Counted from the stretch's first letter, positions 15,246 through 24,082 are shown. The stretch is DNA of 36,314 bases from Geminicoccaceae bacterium (GCA_023512415.1 JAILZQ010000010.1:1-36314), one strand, 5' to 3'. Translations and numbers: made by a program. The notes: generated by a model from the sequence alone, not told the origin.

Positions 15246-15887
15246 ATGGGCACGCTCGCGGAGCCGATCACGAAGGAGCGGATGGAAGGCGGCCGAGCAC
15301 CGCCGCACCGCTTCACCGTCGACGCGTACCACAAGATGGCCGAGACCGGGATCCTCGGCGAAGACGACCGGGTCGAGCTCCTGGACGGCGAGATCGTCGA
15401 CATGCCGCCCATCAGCGCCGAACACGCGGGCACGGTGAACCTGACGCTCGCCGCCTTCGCCCGCCGCGTCGTACACGGACGACATCTCCTCTCCGTGCAG
15501 AACCCGCTCCGGCTCGATCCCTGGAACGAGCCGGTTCCCGACCTCCTCGTGCTGCGCTGGCGGCAGGACGCCTACACGAAAGCGCTCCCGGGCCCGGCCG
15601 ACGTCCTCCTGCTCGTGGAAGTGATGCGCAGCAGCCACGACTACGACCGCCGGATCAAACTGCCGCTCTACGCCCGCTTCGGCATTCCCGAGGTCTGGCT
15701 CGTCGATCTGCCGGCCGAGCGGGTCGAGGTCCACCGCGAGCCTTCGGCCGAAGGCTACCGCTCGGTGCACACGGTCGGTCGGGGCGAGAAGGTCCGGGCC
15801 CTCCTGGTCGACGCGCTCGAGCTCGACGCGGCCGATCTTTTGCCGCCCCCGGGCTCGGCGGCAGCCGAGGACGCGCTCAGAGCGTGA
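15246..15887 (+). CDS. Uma2-family (DUF820) PD-(D/E)XK nuclease-like protein
   Basis: Uma2 proteins have a restriction-endonuclease fold; they are abundant in cyanobacteria and scattered elsewhere, with no settled cellular role. Here the conserved frame is visible: HRFTVDAYHKMAETGILGEDDRVELLDGEIVDMPP, the acidic PVPDLLVLR, LLLVEVMRSSHDYDRRIKLPLYA (E and K of the active site), and GIPEVWLVDLP. The chosen ATG at 15246 gives 213 residues; ATGs at 15213 and 15282 are also possible, and the last has an AAGGAG too close to it. The end overlaps the convergent SDR gene by 11 bp. It stands alone, so a selfish or acquired origin is possible. Confidence 0.85.
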   Translation: MGTLAEPITKERMEGGRAPPHRFTVDAYHKMAETGILGEDDRVELLDGEIVDMPPISAEHAGTVNLTLAAFARRVVHGRHLLSVQNPLRLDPWNEPVPDLLVLRWRQDAYTKALPGPADVLLLVEVMRSSHDYDRRIKLPLYARFGIPEVWLVDLPAERVEVHREPSAEGYRSVHTVGRGEKVRALLVDALELDAADLLPPPGSAAAEDALRA

Positions 15888-16641
15888 CCGAGAGGCCGCC
15901 GTCGACGACGAGCACGTGGCCGTTGACGTAGGAGGCCGCGTCGGAAGCGAGGAACACGACCGCCCCACCGATCTCGTGCGGCTGGGCCCAGCGGCCGAGC
16001 GGCGTGCGCTTCTCGACCCAGGCGGTGAAGCCGGCGTCGGCCATGAGTGCCGTGTTCATCTCGGTCGCGAAATAGCCGGGTGCGATCGCGTTGACCGTGA
16101 TCCCCTTGGGCCCGAGCTCGGCCGCCATCGAGCGGGTGAGGCCGTGCAGGCCCGTCTTGGCCGCGGCGTAGCCGTGGATCGTCGGGCGGGCGAGGATGGC
16201 GATCACCGACCCGGTCGAGATGATCCGCCCCCGCCCCTGCGGGATCATGAGCTTGGCGGCCTCGCGGGCGAGCCGGAAGGCGGCCACGAGATGGCTCTGC
16301 AAGAGCCGCTCGAAATCGGCATCCGTCCATTCGGTCAACGGCACGCGGTGCTGGATGCCGGCATTGTTGACGAGGATGTCGAGCCGGCCGTGGACCTCGC
16401 GGATCTTCTCGATCGCATCGAGGGTGGCCGCGGCATCCGTCACGTCGAAGGCCAAGGGCTCGGCGTGGTAGCCGAGATCCGTGAGCTTCTTGGCGGCGGC
16501 GGCGATCGTCTCGGGGTTGCGGCCGTTGAGGACCACCCGGGCGCCGTGGGCCGCGAGCGCCTCGGCCATGGCGAAGCCGAGACCGCGCGAGGCGCCGGTG
16601 ACGAGCGCGATCCGATCCTCGAGCCAAAAGAGGCTGGACAT
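15877..16641 (-). CDS. SDR oxidoreductase, gluconate 5-dehydrogenase-like
   Basis: NAD(P)-dependent short-chain dehydrogenase, 254 residues. The cofactor motif TGASRGLG is at 15-22, NNAG at 92-95, catalytic Ser145, Tyr158 and Lys162 (YAAAK) are in place. The pattern NAGIQHRVPLTEWTDADFERLLQSHL and APGYFATEMNTALMAD resembles gluconate 5-dehydrogenases (IdnO/Gno type), which act on ketogluconates. The ATG at 16641 has GGGGAGGGA upstream. It faces away from the hydrolase gene across a 51 bp divergent gap. It could serve the nearby sugar operon, but this is context only. Confidence 0.85.
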   Translation of the reverse strand: MSSLFWLEDRIALVTGASRGLGFAMAEALAAHGARVVLNGRNPETIAAAAKKLTDLGYHAEPLAFDVTDAAATLDAIEKIREVHGRLDILVNNAGIQHRVPLTEWTDADFERLLQSHLVAAFRLAREAAKLMIPQGRGRIISTGSVIAILARPTIHGYAAAKTGLHGLTRSMAAELGPKGITVNAIAPGYFATEMNTALMADAGFTAWVEKRTPLGRWAQPHEIGGAVVFLASDAASYVNGHVLVVDGGLSVTL

Positions 16642-16692
16642 CCGGTCCCTCCCCGACCATCGCTGCAGCCGCTGCTACACGAAGGAGCGGGC

Positions 16693-17559
16693 ATGGCAAA
16701 GGCCGCGGCGCGCGACCCGGGCATCGCCCGGCGGGCGGTCCGCCTCCAGGCGGCCGGTGCCGGCATCCACGGCGAACGGGTCGAGCCGGAGGGCGCGCCC
16801 GCCGCACCCGTCCTCGTCCTCCTCCACGAGGGCCTCGGCTCGACCGGGTTCTGGAAGGACCTGCCGGAGGTGCTGGCCGCCCGTCACGACCTGCCGATCT
16901 TCCTCTACGATCGACGGGGCTACGGCCGCTCCGACCCCGAGCCCCTACCCCGCTCGCTCGACTATCTCGACCGGATGGCGCTCGTGGAATTGCCGGCCGT
17001 GCTCGATGCCGCCGGGATCGACCGAGCGATCCTCTTGGGCCACAGCGACGGCGGGACGATCGCGCTCTTGGCCGCCGCGGCCTTCCCCGAACGGATCGCG
17101 GCCGTGATCGCGATCGCCGCCCACGTCTTCGTCGAGGACGCGACGATCGCCGGGATCCGCGCCGCGGTCGCGGCCTTCGAGGCCGGCGATCTCCGCCAAA
17201 GGCTCGCCCCCTTCCACGGCGAGCGCAGCGAGGCGGTCTTCCGCGCCTGGGCGGAGACCTGGCTCGACCCGCGCTTCCGCACCTGGACCATCGAGGACCG
17301 GCTCGCCGCCGTCCGCTGTCCCTTGCTCGTCCTCCAAGGCGAGGCCGACGAATACGCCACGCCCGCACAAGTCGAGGCGATCGCTCGCGGCGTGCGGGGA
17401 CCCGTGCGGACGGTGCTCTTGCCCGGGGCGGGTCACGTCCCGCACCATCGTGCACGGGCGCCGACGCTCGCGGCGATCGACTCGTTTCTCGACGCGCTGC
17501 GGGCGGGCGCGTTCGGGGAGGCTCCTGGATGCCGCTTCGAGGCAAGCGCGCGATCGTGA
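16693..17559 (+). CDS. Alpha/beta hydrolase
   Basis: Serine hydrolase of 288 residues. The oxyanion segment LLHEGLGSTGFW, the nucleophile elbow GHSDGG (Ser118), Asp219 in QGEADEYATP and His248 in GAGHVPHH complete the triad. The LHEGLGS form is found in a group of uncharacterised hydrolases related to enol-lactonases. AAGGAG lies five bases before the ATG at 16693. The gene runs 31 bp into the next SDR gene, suggesting coupled expression. It begins a plus-strand set of five enzymes; an ester or lactone hydrolysis step is plausible. Confidence 0.85.
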   Translation: MAKAAARDPGIARRAVRLQAAGAGIHGERVEPEGAPAAPVLVLLHEGLGSTGFWKDLPEVLAARHDLPIFLYDRRGYGRSDPEPLPRSLDYLDRMALVELPAVLDAAGIDRAILLGHSDGGTIALLAAAAFPERIAAVIAIAAHVFVEDATIAGIRAAVAAFEAGDLRQRLAPFHGERSEAVFRAWAETWLDPRFRTWTIEDRLAAVRCPLLVLQGEADEYATPAQVEAIARGVRGPVRTVLLPGAGHVPHHRARAPTLAAIDSFLDALRAGAFGEAPGCRFEASARS

Positions 17560-18308
17560 CCGGAGCCGCGGCCGGGATCGGCCGGGCGATCGCCGAGCGG
17601 CTCGCGCGCGCGGGTGCCACGCTCACCTTGATCGACCGCGCCGGCGACGCGGTCGAGGGGGCGGCCGCGGCTTTACGCGCGCGGGGAGTCCAGGCCCGCG
17701 CCCTCGTCCTCGACATGGCCGAGCTCGACTTGGTGGAGCCCGCGATCCGCCGCGCCGCCGAAGCCATGGGTGGGCTCGAGATCCTCGTCAACAATGCCGG
17801 GATCGCCGCACAGAAGCCGTTCCTCGAGCACGGGCTCGGCGATTTCGAGCGGATCTACCGGATCAATGTCTTCGCCCTGTTCGCCGCGAGCCGGGCGGCG
17901 GCCGCTTGGATGGTCGAGCACCGGGTGCCGGGCCGGATCGTCAACATCGCTTCGGTGGCCGGGCTGCGCGGCTCGACCGGCCGGTCGGCCTACGGTAGCT
18001 CGAAGGCAGCCGTGATCAACCTGACGCAAGTGGCGGCCCAAGAGCTCGCACCGTTCGGGATCACGGTGAACGCGGTGGCCCCCGGGCCGATCGAGACCGA
18101 CATGGTCAAGGCGGTGCACACCGAGCGCACGCGCGCGGGCTGGCTGCGCGAGGTGCCGATGGGCCGCTACGGCGAGCCCGCCGACGTCGCCGAGGCGGTC
18201 GCCTATCTGGTCTCGGACGGTGCCGGCTACGTGACCGGACACGTGCTCTGCGTCGACGGCGGCTTCGCCGGGGCGGGACTGTTGATTCCGGTCGAGGATC
18301 TGGGCTGA
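17529..18308 (+). CDS. SDR-family oxidoreductase (FabG-like)
   Basis: Short-chain dehydrogenase of 259 residues with TGAAAGIG at 11-18, NNAG at 88-91, catalytic Ser142, Tyr155 and Lys159 (YGSSK), and the C-terminal GYVTGHVLCVDGGF. It begins inside the hydrolase gene with a good GGGGAGG Shine-Dalgarno seven bases before the ATG. The general FabG-like sequence does not fix the substrate. It may oxidise an alcohol made or released by the hydrolase. A hairpin lies between it and ridA. Confidence 0.85.
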   Translation: MPLRGKRAIVTGAAAGIGRAIAERLARAGATLTLIDRAGDAVEGAAAALRARGVQARALVLDMAELDLVEPAIRRAAEAMGGLEILVNNAGIAAQKPFLEHGLGDFERIYRINVFALFAASRAAAAWMVEHRVPGRIVNIASVAGLRGSTGRSAYGSSKAAVINLTQVAAQELAPFGITVNAVAPGPIETDMVKAVHTERTRAGWLREVPMGRYGEPADVAEAVAYLVSDGAGYVTGHVLCVDGGFAGAGLLIPVEDLG

Positions 18309-18320
18309 GCGGAGACCTGC

Positions 18321-18347
18321 GCCGGGCGAGCCCCTCCGGCTCGCGGC
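18321..18347 (+). promoter_or_regulatory. Hairpin between the SDR and ridA genes
   Basis: GCGAGCC (18326-18332) and GGCTCGC (18338-18344) form a 7 bp stem with a CCTCC loop, extended by GCC/GGC across a bulge. There is no T run. It may be a weak terminator or processing site that separates the hydrolase-SDR pair from the ridA group. Confidence 0.4.
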
Positions 18348-18408
18348 GACGGGTCGACCGCGCGAAGGCCGGGCTCTAGGCTCTCGCGCGGGCAAGGAGG
18401 AGAACGCC

Positions 18409-18759
18409 ATGACCATCGAGCGGATCGAACCCGGCAAGCGGCTGAGCCAGGCCGTGGCCTACGGCAACCTGGTCTTCCTCGCGGGGCAAGTGGCCCTCGA
18501 CAAGCCCGGTGCCTCGATGGCCGAGCAGACGAAGAACATCCTCGACCGGATCGACGCGCTCCTGGCCAAGGCCGGCACCGACAAGAGCAAGATCCTCTCG
18601 GCGAACATCTGGATCACCGACATGCGCCAGTTCGACGAGATGAACAAGGTGTGGGACGCCTGGGTGCCGGCAGGCTGCGCGCCGGCCCGGGCGACCGTCG
18701 AGGCCCGGCTCGCCACGCCCGATTATTGCGTCGAGATCATGGTCGTCGCGGCCCGCTGA
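18409..18759 (+). CDS. RidA-family protein (enamine/imine deaminase-like)
   Basis: Small trimeric YjgF/RidA-type protein, 116 residues. RidA hydrolyses reactive enamine or imine intermediates formed by PLP or flavin enzymes. The conserved Arg94 (PARATVEARLA) and Glu109 (YCVEIMVVA) correspond to the active-site Arg and Glu of catalytically competent members. An AAGGAGG Shine-Dalgarno precedes the ATG. The next gene, 13 bp on, is a DadA-like amino acid dehydrogenase whose product is an imine, giving a clear metabolic reason for the pairing. Confidence 0.92.
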   Translation: MTIERIEPGKRLSQAVAYGNLVFLAGQVALDKPGASMAEQTKNILDRIDALLAKAGTDKSKILSANIWITDMRQFDEMNKVWDAWVPAGCAPARATVEARLATPDYCVEIMVVAAR

Positions 18760-18772
18760 GCCGGGGCGTGCG

Positions 18773-20023
18773 ATGAAGGTGGCCGTTCTCGGGGCCGGGG
18801 TCGTCGGGGTCACCACGGCCTGGGAGCTCCTGCGCGACGGCCACGAGGTGGTGGTGGTCGACCGCCGGCCGGAGCCGGCCTCCGAGACCTCCTACGCCAA
18901 TGCCGGGATGATCGCCCCCGGCCACGCCTACGCCTGGTCCTCGCCCAAGGCTCTGAAGACCCTGTTGAAGGCGCTCACCCGCGACGACCTCGCCCTCCGC
19001 TTCCGCTTCCAGACCGACTTCGGCTTCTGGCGCTGGGCGGTACGCTTCGCCTTGCAATGCACGAGCGAGAAGGCGGCGGCCAACACCCGGCGCAAAGTGG
19101 GCCTCTCGCTCTACGCCCAGGAACGGCTGCGCGGGGTGCTGGCCGAGACCGGGATCCGCTGCGGCATGCGCTCGGAAGGAGCGCTCTACCTCTACCGCGA
19201 CCCGGCCGGGCTCGCCGCGGCCGACGAAAAGGCCAAGATCCTGCGCGAGGCGGGCGTCGAGGTGCGGCGGGTGAGCCCCGAGGAGGCGGCCGCCCTCGAT
19301 CCGGTCTACGAGGGTGTGAAGGACCGGTTCGCAGGCGCGCTCTACGCCCCGGGCGACGAGAGCGGCGATGCCCGGCTGTTCACCCGCGAGCTCGCGCGCC
19401 GCTGCGCCGAGCGGGGTGCGGAGCTGCGGCTCGGCGAGACGATCCTCGACTTCCGCACCGCGGGCGATCGGGTCGAGAGCGTGCTCACCGACAAGGGCGA
19501 GCTTCGGGCCGACGCCTTCGTCCTCGCCCTCGGTTGTTACAGCGCGCCTTTGGGCAGGAAGCTCGGGCTCGATCTGCCGATCTGGCCGGTCAAGGGCTAT
19601 TCGGTGACCCTGCCGATCGCCGGCTCGAACAACCCGCCGCGCCTTCCCGGGGTCGACGAGGACAATCTCTTCGCCTTCGCCAATTACGGCGATCGCGTGC
19701 GCTTGACCGCGGTGGCCGAGCTCGGCGGCTGGGACTGGTCGCACCGGCCCGAGGACTTCGCGCCCATGCTCAAAGCGGTGCACGAGCTCTTCCCGCAGGC
19801 GGGCGACTGGAGTCGGCCGGAATATTGGGCGGGCTTGCGGCCGATGACGCCGAACAATCTGCCGATCCTCGGCCGCGGCCGGCAGCGCAATCTCTGGGTC
19901 GACACGGGGCACGGCCACATGGGCTGGACCTGGGCTTGCGGCACCGCCCGGATCGTGGCCGATCTCCTGGCCGGCCGACGGCCGGAATGGGACCCGGTCG
20001 GTCTCGAGCCGAAGGCCGCTTGA
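18773..20023 (+). CDS. dadA: D-amino acid dehydrogenase (DadA-like), FAD-dependent
   Basis: Membrane-associated flavoprotein that oxidises D-amino acids to imines (then 2-oxoacids and ammonia), passing electrons to the respiratory chain. The protein has 416 residues, the usual DadA length. The FAD dinucleotide motif is VAVLGAGVVGVTTAWELLRDGHEVVVVDR at the N terminus, followed by SYANAGMIAPGHAYAWSSPKALK, a DadA hallmark, and by the C-terminal GLRPMTPNNLPILG and NLWVDTGHGHMGWTWACGTA. Partners are RidA upstream and a racemase-family enzyme downstream. Substrate specificity, and therefore the symbol, is by family. Confidence 0.88.
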   Translation: MKVAVLGAGVVGVTTAWELLRDGHEVVVVDRRPEPASETSYANAGMIAPGHAYAWSSPKALKTLLKALTRDDLALRFRFQTDFGFWRWAVRFALQCTSEKAAANTRRKVGLSLYAQERLRGVLAETGIRCGMRSEGALYLYRDPAGLAAADEKAKILREAGVEVRRVSPEEAAALDPVYEGVKDRFAGALYAPGDESGDARLFTRELARRCAERGAELRLGETILDFRTAGDRVESVLTDKGELRADAFVLALGCYSAPLGRKLGLDLPIWPVKGYSVTLPIAGSNNPPRLPGVDEDNLFAFANYGDRVRLTAVAELGGWDWSHRPEDFAPMLKAVHELFPQAGDWSRPEYWAGLRPMTPNNLPILGRGRQRNLWVDTGHGHMGWTWACGTARIVADLLAGRRPEWDPVGLEPKAA

Positions 20024-20043
20024 GGCGGAAGGAGCGATCGGCG

Positions 20044-20820
20044 ATGGGCACGGACTATCGCGGCGGTCTTCCCTTCCGACTGGACGAGGGGATCGGGAGC
20101 CGGGCGCGGATCGGGCTCGTCGTGCTCGCCACCGACCAGACGATCGAGCACGAATGGCGGCTCGTCTTCGCCCGGCTCGAGGGCGTGGCGCTCTACGAGA
20201 GCCGCCTTTGGAACGAGGTCCGGATCACGCCCGCGACCCTGGCCGCCATGGAAGGCGACATCGCCGCCGCCACCCGCCTGATCGTGCCCGTGCTGCCGCT
20301 CTCGGTCGTGGCCTTCGGCTGCACCTCCGCGGCGATGGTGCTGGGCGAGGAGCGGATCGCCGCGCGCGTCCACGAGGCCCGCCCGGCGGTACCGGTCACC
20401 ACCCCGATCGGCGGCGCCTTGGCCGCGTTGCGCGCGCTCGGCGCCCGGCGGAACGCCGTGCTCACCCCCTACGGCCGGGCCGTCAACGACGTCGTCCAGC
20501 GCTATCTCGAGGAGCGTGGGCTCGAGGTCCCGGTCTTCGGCAGCTTCGAGGAGGAGGACGATTCGAAGGTGGCGCGGATCGACCCGGCCTCGATCGAGGC
20601 GGCGGTGCTCGAGCTCGGCCGCGACCCGCGGGTCGAGGCGGTCTTCGTCTCCTGCACGAGCCTGCGGCTGGTCGAGCGCGCCCGAGCGATCGAAGAGAAG
20701 CTCGGCAAGCCCGTGACCTCCTCCAACCACGCCATGGCCTGGCACGCGCTCCGGCTCGCCGGGATCGACGATCGGCTCGACGGGCTCGGCCGCCTCTTCC
20801 AGCTGCCTCTCCCGGTCTGA
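20044..20820 (+). CDS. Asp/Glu racemase / maleate isomerase / AMDase-family protein
   Basis: Cofactor-independent enzyme of the aspartate racemase superfamily, 258 residues. Two active-site cysteines are present, Cys93 in AFGCTSAAM and Cys203 in FVSCTSLRL, as in maleate cis-trans isomerase and racemases; arylmalonate decarboxylase proper keeps only one, so isomerase or racemase chemistry is favoured. The ATG at 20044 has AAGGAG nine bases upstream; the longer ORF shadows dadA. As the third gene of ridA-dadA-racemase it could feed D-amino acids to DadA or work on a dicarboxylate intermediate. Confidence 0.85.
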   Translation: MGTDYRGGLPFRLDEGIGSRARIGLVVLATDQTIEHEWRLVFARLEGVALYESRLWNEVRITPATLAAMEGDIAAATRLIVPVLPLSVVAFGCTSAAMVLGEERIAARVHEARPAVPVTTPIGGALAALRALGARRNAVLTPYGRAVNDVVQRYLEERGLEVPVFGSFEEEDDSKVARIDPASIEAAVLELGRDPRVEAVFVSCTSLRLVERARAIEEKLGKPVTSSNHAMAWHALRLAGIDDRLDGLGRLFQLPLPV

Positions 20821-20863
20821 TACCTGCCGCGTCGTTCCGCGCGCCGTTCGAGGAGACATACCC

Positions 20864-23287
20864 TTGGCCCTGCCCGATCCGCTGCCTGCTTCGGCGCTCG
20901 CCTGGTCGTGTCCGGAAGCGGAGCTCGGCTTCGAGACGACGGCCGAACTTCCCGATCTGGTCGACACGATCGGCCAGGAGCGGGCGGTCGAGGCGCTCGC
21001 CTTCGCCCTCGCGACGCGCCGACCGGGCTACAACGTCTACGCGCTCGGGCCGGACGGGATCGGCAAGCACACCACCGTCCGCCAGCTCCTCGAGACCCGG
21101 GCGCGGAGCGAGCCGCCCTCGGGCGATTGGTGCTACGTCTCGAACTTCAAGGATCCGCGGGCACCCAAGCTGTTGCGACTGCCGCCCGGCCGCGGCGCCC
21201 GGCTCGAGGCCGACATCAAGCGGCTGCTCACCGATCTGTTGCCGGCGCTGCGCAACGCCTTCGAGAACGAGGAGTATCGGACCCGCCGCCAGGTCATCGA
21301 GGAGGAGCTCAAGGAGCGGCAAGAACGGGCGGTCGCCGAGGTCGAGGAGGAGGCCAAGCGGCACAGCGTGGCCCTGATCCGCTCGCCGATGGGCTTCGCC
21401 TTCGCACCGGTGGCCGACGGGCGAATCGTCACCCCGGAGATCTTCCAAGCGCTTCCCGACTCGATCCGCAAGCAGATCGAGCAGACCGTCGAAAACCTTC
21501 AGAAGAAACTGCGCGATGCGCTCGCCAACGCCCCCCGCTGGATGAAAGAGACGCGGGAGAAGATCAAGGCGTTGAACGACGAGACCGCCGCCTTCGCGGT
21601 CAATTTCCTGTTCGACACGATCCGGCCGGCTTATTCCGACTTGCCCGAGGTGATCGGGTTCCTGGAAGCGGCGCGGGTCGACATCATTGAGCACGTCGAG
21701 GCCTTCCTCCAGCTCCCCGAGCAGATCGGGCCGGCGGCGCTGGCGATCGAGGACGGCCATCCGCTGTTCCGCCGCTACCGGGTCAACCTGATCGTCGACC
21801 ACACCGGCCAGACCTCCGCCCCGATCGTCCAGGAGGACGACCCGACCTTCGAGCGCCTGGTGGGCCGGATCGAGCACCGCGCCGAGATGGGCGCGCTCGT
21901 CACCGACTTCTTGATGATCCGCGCCGGCGCGCTGCACCGCGCCAACGGTGGTTATCTCGTGATCGAGGCGAGGAAGCTGCTCACCCGGCCCTTGGCCTAC
22001 GACGCCTTGAAGCGGGCGCTCACCAGCCGCGAGATCCGGGTCGAATCGCCGTTGCAGGCCCTGGGCGTGCTCGGGACCCAGACGCTCGAGCCGCAGCCGG
22101 CGCCGCTCGACCTCAAGGTCGTGCTCTTGGGCGAGCGGCTCCTCTATTACCTCCTGGTCGAACTCGACCCGGAGTTCGCCCGGCTCTTCAAGATCCCGGC
22201 CGATTTCGACGAGCGGCTGCCGCGCGATGCGACCAAGGTCTCGCTCTTCTCGCGGCTCGTCGCGACGATCGCGCGCAAAGAGGGGCTGAAGCCCGTGCGC
22301 CGCTGCGGGGTCGCCCGGCTGCTCGAGCACGCCGCCCGGCGCGCCGAGGATCGCGAGAAGCTCTCGACCGAGCTCGAACACTTGGCCGACGTCCTGCGCG
22401 AGGCCGACTTCCGGGCCGGCTCGGCGGCGGTGATCGACGCGGCGGCGGTGCACGCCGCGCTCGAGGCGCGCGAGCGCCGGCTCGGCCGGCTCAAGGAGCG
22501 GGCCCTCGAGCAGATCACCGAGGGCGTGGTCCAGATCGCAACCAGCGGCACGGCGGTCGGCCAGGTCAACGGCCTCTCGGTGATCCAGCTCGGCGATCTC
22601 GCCTTCGGCCGGCCGTCGCGGATCACCGCCCGGGTGCGGATGGGCAGCGGCCAGGTGATCGACATCGAGCGGGAGGTCAAGCTCGGTGGCCCCATCCACT
22701 CCAAGGGCGTGTTGATCCTGTCGGGCTTCCTGGCCGCGACCTTCACCCCCGATCTGCCGCTCTCGCTCTCGGCCACGCTCGTCTTCGAGCAATCCTACGG
22801 TGGGATCGAGGGCGACAGTGCCTCCTCGACCGAGCTTTACGCGCTCCTCTCGGCGATCGCCGAGGTGCCGATCCGGCAGAGCCTCGCGGTGACCGGCTCG
22901 GTCGACCAGTACGGCAACGTCCAGGCGATCGGCGGGGTCAACGAGAAGATCGAGGGCTTCTTCGATCTCTGCGCCGCCCGCGGCCTCGACGGCAGCCACG
23001 GTGTCTTGATCCCGGCCACCAATGTACGGCATTTGATGCTGCACGAGCGGGTCCGCGAGGCGGTCGCGCAGGGGCGGTTCACGATCTGGCCGGTGCGCAC
23101 CGTCGCCGAAGGCATCGAGATCCTGACCGGGATCCCGGCCGGCACCCGCGGACCGGACGGGCGCTTCCCGGAGGGCACGGTGTTCCGCAAGGCCGAGGAC
23201 CGGCTCGTCGCGATGGCCGAGAAGCGCAAGGCGTTCGCCGCGCGCGAGGGCGAGGAGCGGGCCGAGCGCAGGGAGGAGACGGCGTGA
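20864..23287 (+). CDS. Lon-related AAA+ protease (LonB/YcbZ-like)
   Basis: ATP-dependent Ser-Lys protease, 807 residues. The N-terminal AAA region has Walker A GPDGIGKHTT (62-71); a long charged helical insertion follows (about 140-260), rich in EEEL and KEL runs. The C-terminal S16 peptidase domain holds the dyad Ser652 (EGDSASSTEL) and Lys695 (GGVNEKIEGFF), 43 residues apart exactly as in Lon. The start is a TTG at 20864 with GAGGAGA upstream. There is no membrane anchor. Its stop overlaps the GTG of the next gene in GTGA. Likely role: regulated protein turnover under stress, with unknown targets. Confidence 0.9.
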   Translation: MALPDPLPASALAWSCPEAELGFETTAELPDLVDTIGQERAVEALAFALATRRPGYNVYALGPDGIGKHTTVRQLLETRARSEPPSGDWCYVSNFKDPRAPKLLRLPPGRGARLEADIKRLLTDLLPALRNAFENEEYRTRRQVIEEELKERQERAVAEVEEEAKRHSVALIRSPMGFAFAPVADGRIVTPEIFQALPDSIRKQIEQTVENLQKKLRDALANAPRWMKETREKIKALNDETAAFAVNFLFDTIRPAYSDLPEVIGFLEAARVDIIEHVEAFLQLPEQIGPAALAIEDGHPLFRRYRVNLIVDHTGQTSAPIVQEDDPTFERLVGRIEHRAEMGALVTDFLMIRAGALHRANGGYLVIEARKLLTRPLAYDALKRALTSREIRVESPLQALGVLGTQTLEPQPAPLDLKVVLLGERLLYYLLVELDPEFARLFKIPADFDERLPRDATKVSLFSRLVATIARKEGLKPVRRCGVARLLEHAARRAEDREKLSTELEHLADVLREADFRAGSAAVIDAAAVHAALEARERRLGRLKERALEQITEGVVQIATSGTAVGQVNGLSVIQLGDLAFGRPSRITARVRMGSGQVIDIEREVKLGGPIHSKGVLILSGFLAATFTPDLPLSLSATLVFEQSYGGIEGDSASSTELYALLSAIAEVPIRQSLAVTGSVDQYGNVQAIGGVNEKIEGFFDLCAARGLDGSHGVLIPATNVRHLMLHERVREAVAQGRFTIWPVRTVAEGIEILTGIPAGTRGPDGRFPEGTVFRKAEDRLVAMAEKRKAFAAREGEERAERREETA

Positions 23288-24030
23288 GCCCGGCGCTGCC
23301 GGCGCGACTGCTGGTCGTCCTGCCGCCCGAGGAGAACGCCTTCTCCCTGCTCGACACGGCGCTGGCCATGGCCGAGCGGCTCGAGCGCGAGCTGGTCGCG
23401 CTCCTGGTCGAGGATCGGCGCTTGTTGGCTTCGGCGGCCCTCCCCTTCACCCGGATCGTGAGCCGAACCGGGGCCGCCGAGCGCGAGTTCGACGTCGCGG
23501 CGACCGAGCGGATGCTCAGGGTCGTGGCCGAGCGGGCGCGGCACCGCCTCACGGAAGTGGCGCGCCGGCGGAGCGTGCGCTGGCGCTTCGAGACGACCCG
23601 CGAGCTCGAGGCGGTGACCTTGGGCGAAGGGGACGTGCTCGCGGTGGCCACGGCCTCGACCTCGTGGGTCGAGGAGCCGCCGGCGCGGCTGCCCTGTCCC
23701 GTCCTCCTGATGGGCCGGGCGGGCGGCCCGCTCGTGCTCGTCCACCGGGGCGGCCGCGCCGCCGCGGATCTCGCCCGCGAGCTCGCCCGACACACCCAAC
23801 TTCCGCTCGTCGTGCTCGCCGGTGACGAATCGGCCGCGGCCGAGGCGCGCGCCGTCCTCGGCGAGGGAGCCCGGATCCAGACCTGCCCGATCGGCGAAAG
23901 CGGTCCGCTCGGCGAACGGCTGCGGGCGCTCGCCCCCGGCCTCGTGCTGCTCGACGCGTGCGAGGACGGTACGGTCTGGCGGGCCGCGGTCGAGGCCGTG
24001 CGCGCTGCGGCGACTCGCCCGCCCGGCTGA
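23284..24030 (+). CDS. Hypothetical protein, possibly Usp-like
   Basis: A 248-residue soluble protein coupled to the Lon-like protease by a GTGA overlap. The first half (RLLVVLPPEENAFSLLDTALAMAERLERELVALLVED) looks like the start of a universal-stress-protein fold, and a second, similar beta-alpha unit (GPLVLVHRGGRAAADLARELARHTQLPLVVLAGDES) begins near residue 148. I see no clear ATP-binding GxxGxxxxS motif of classical Usp proteins. The resemblance is by pattern only. Its position suggests it works with the protease, for example as an adaptor or sensor. Confidence 0.6.
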   Translation: MSPALPARLLVVLPPEENAFSLLDTALAMAERLERELVALLVEDRRLLASAALPFTRIVSRTGAAEREFDVAATERMLRVVAERARHRLTEVARRRSVRWRFETTRELEAVTLGEGDVLAVATASTSWVEEPPARLPCPVLLMGRAGGPLVLVHRGGRAAADLARELARHTQLPLVVLAGDESAAAEARAVLGEGARIQTCPIGESGPLGERLRALAPGLVLLDACEDGTVWRAAVEAVRAAATRPPG

Positions 24031-24082
24031 GCCGCACGCGGACCTTGTGTCGGGCGACCGCCGCCCCCAGTTGGAGACGATG

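Noticed and set aside
20044-20820. Arylmalonate decarboxylase as the specific function
   Set aside because: Both Cys93 and Cys203 are present; the decarboxylase keeps one cysteine, so a racemase or isomerase is more likely.
20483-23044. 853 aa minus-strand ORF opposite the Lon-like gene
   Set aside because: High-GC antisense shadow of a gene with full catalytic motifs; no recognisable domain.
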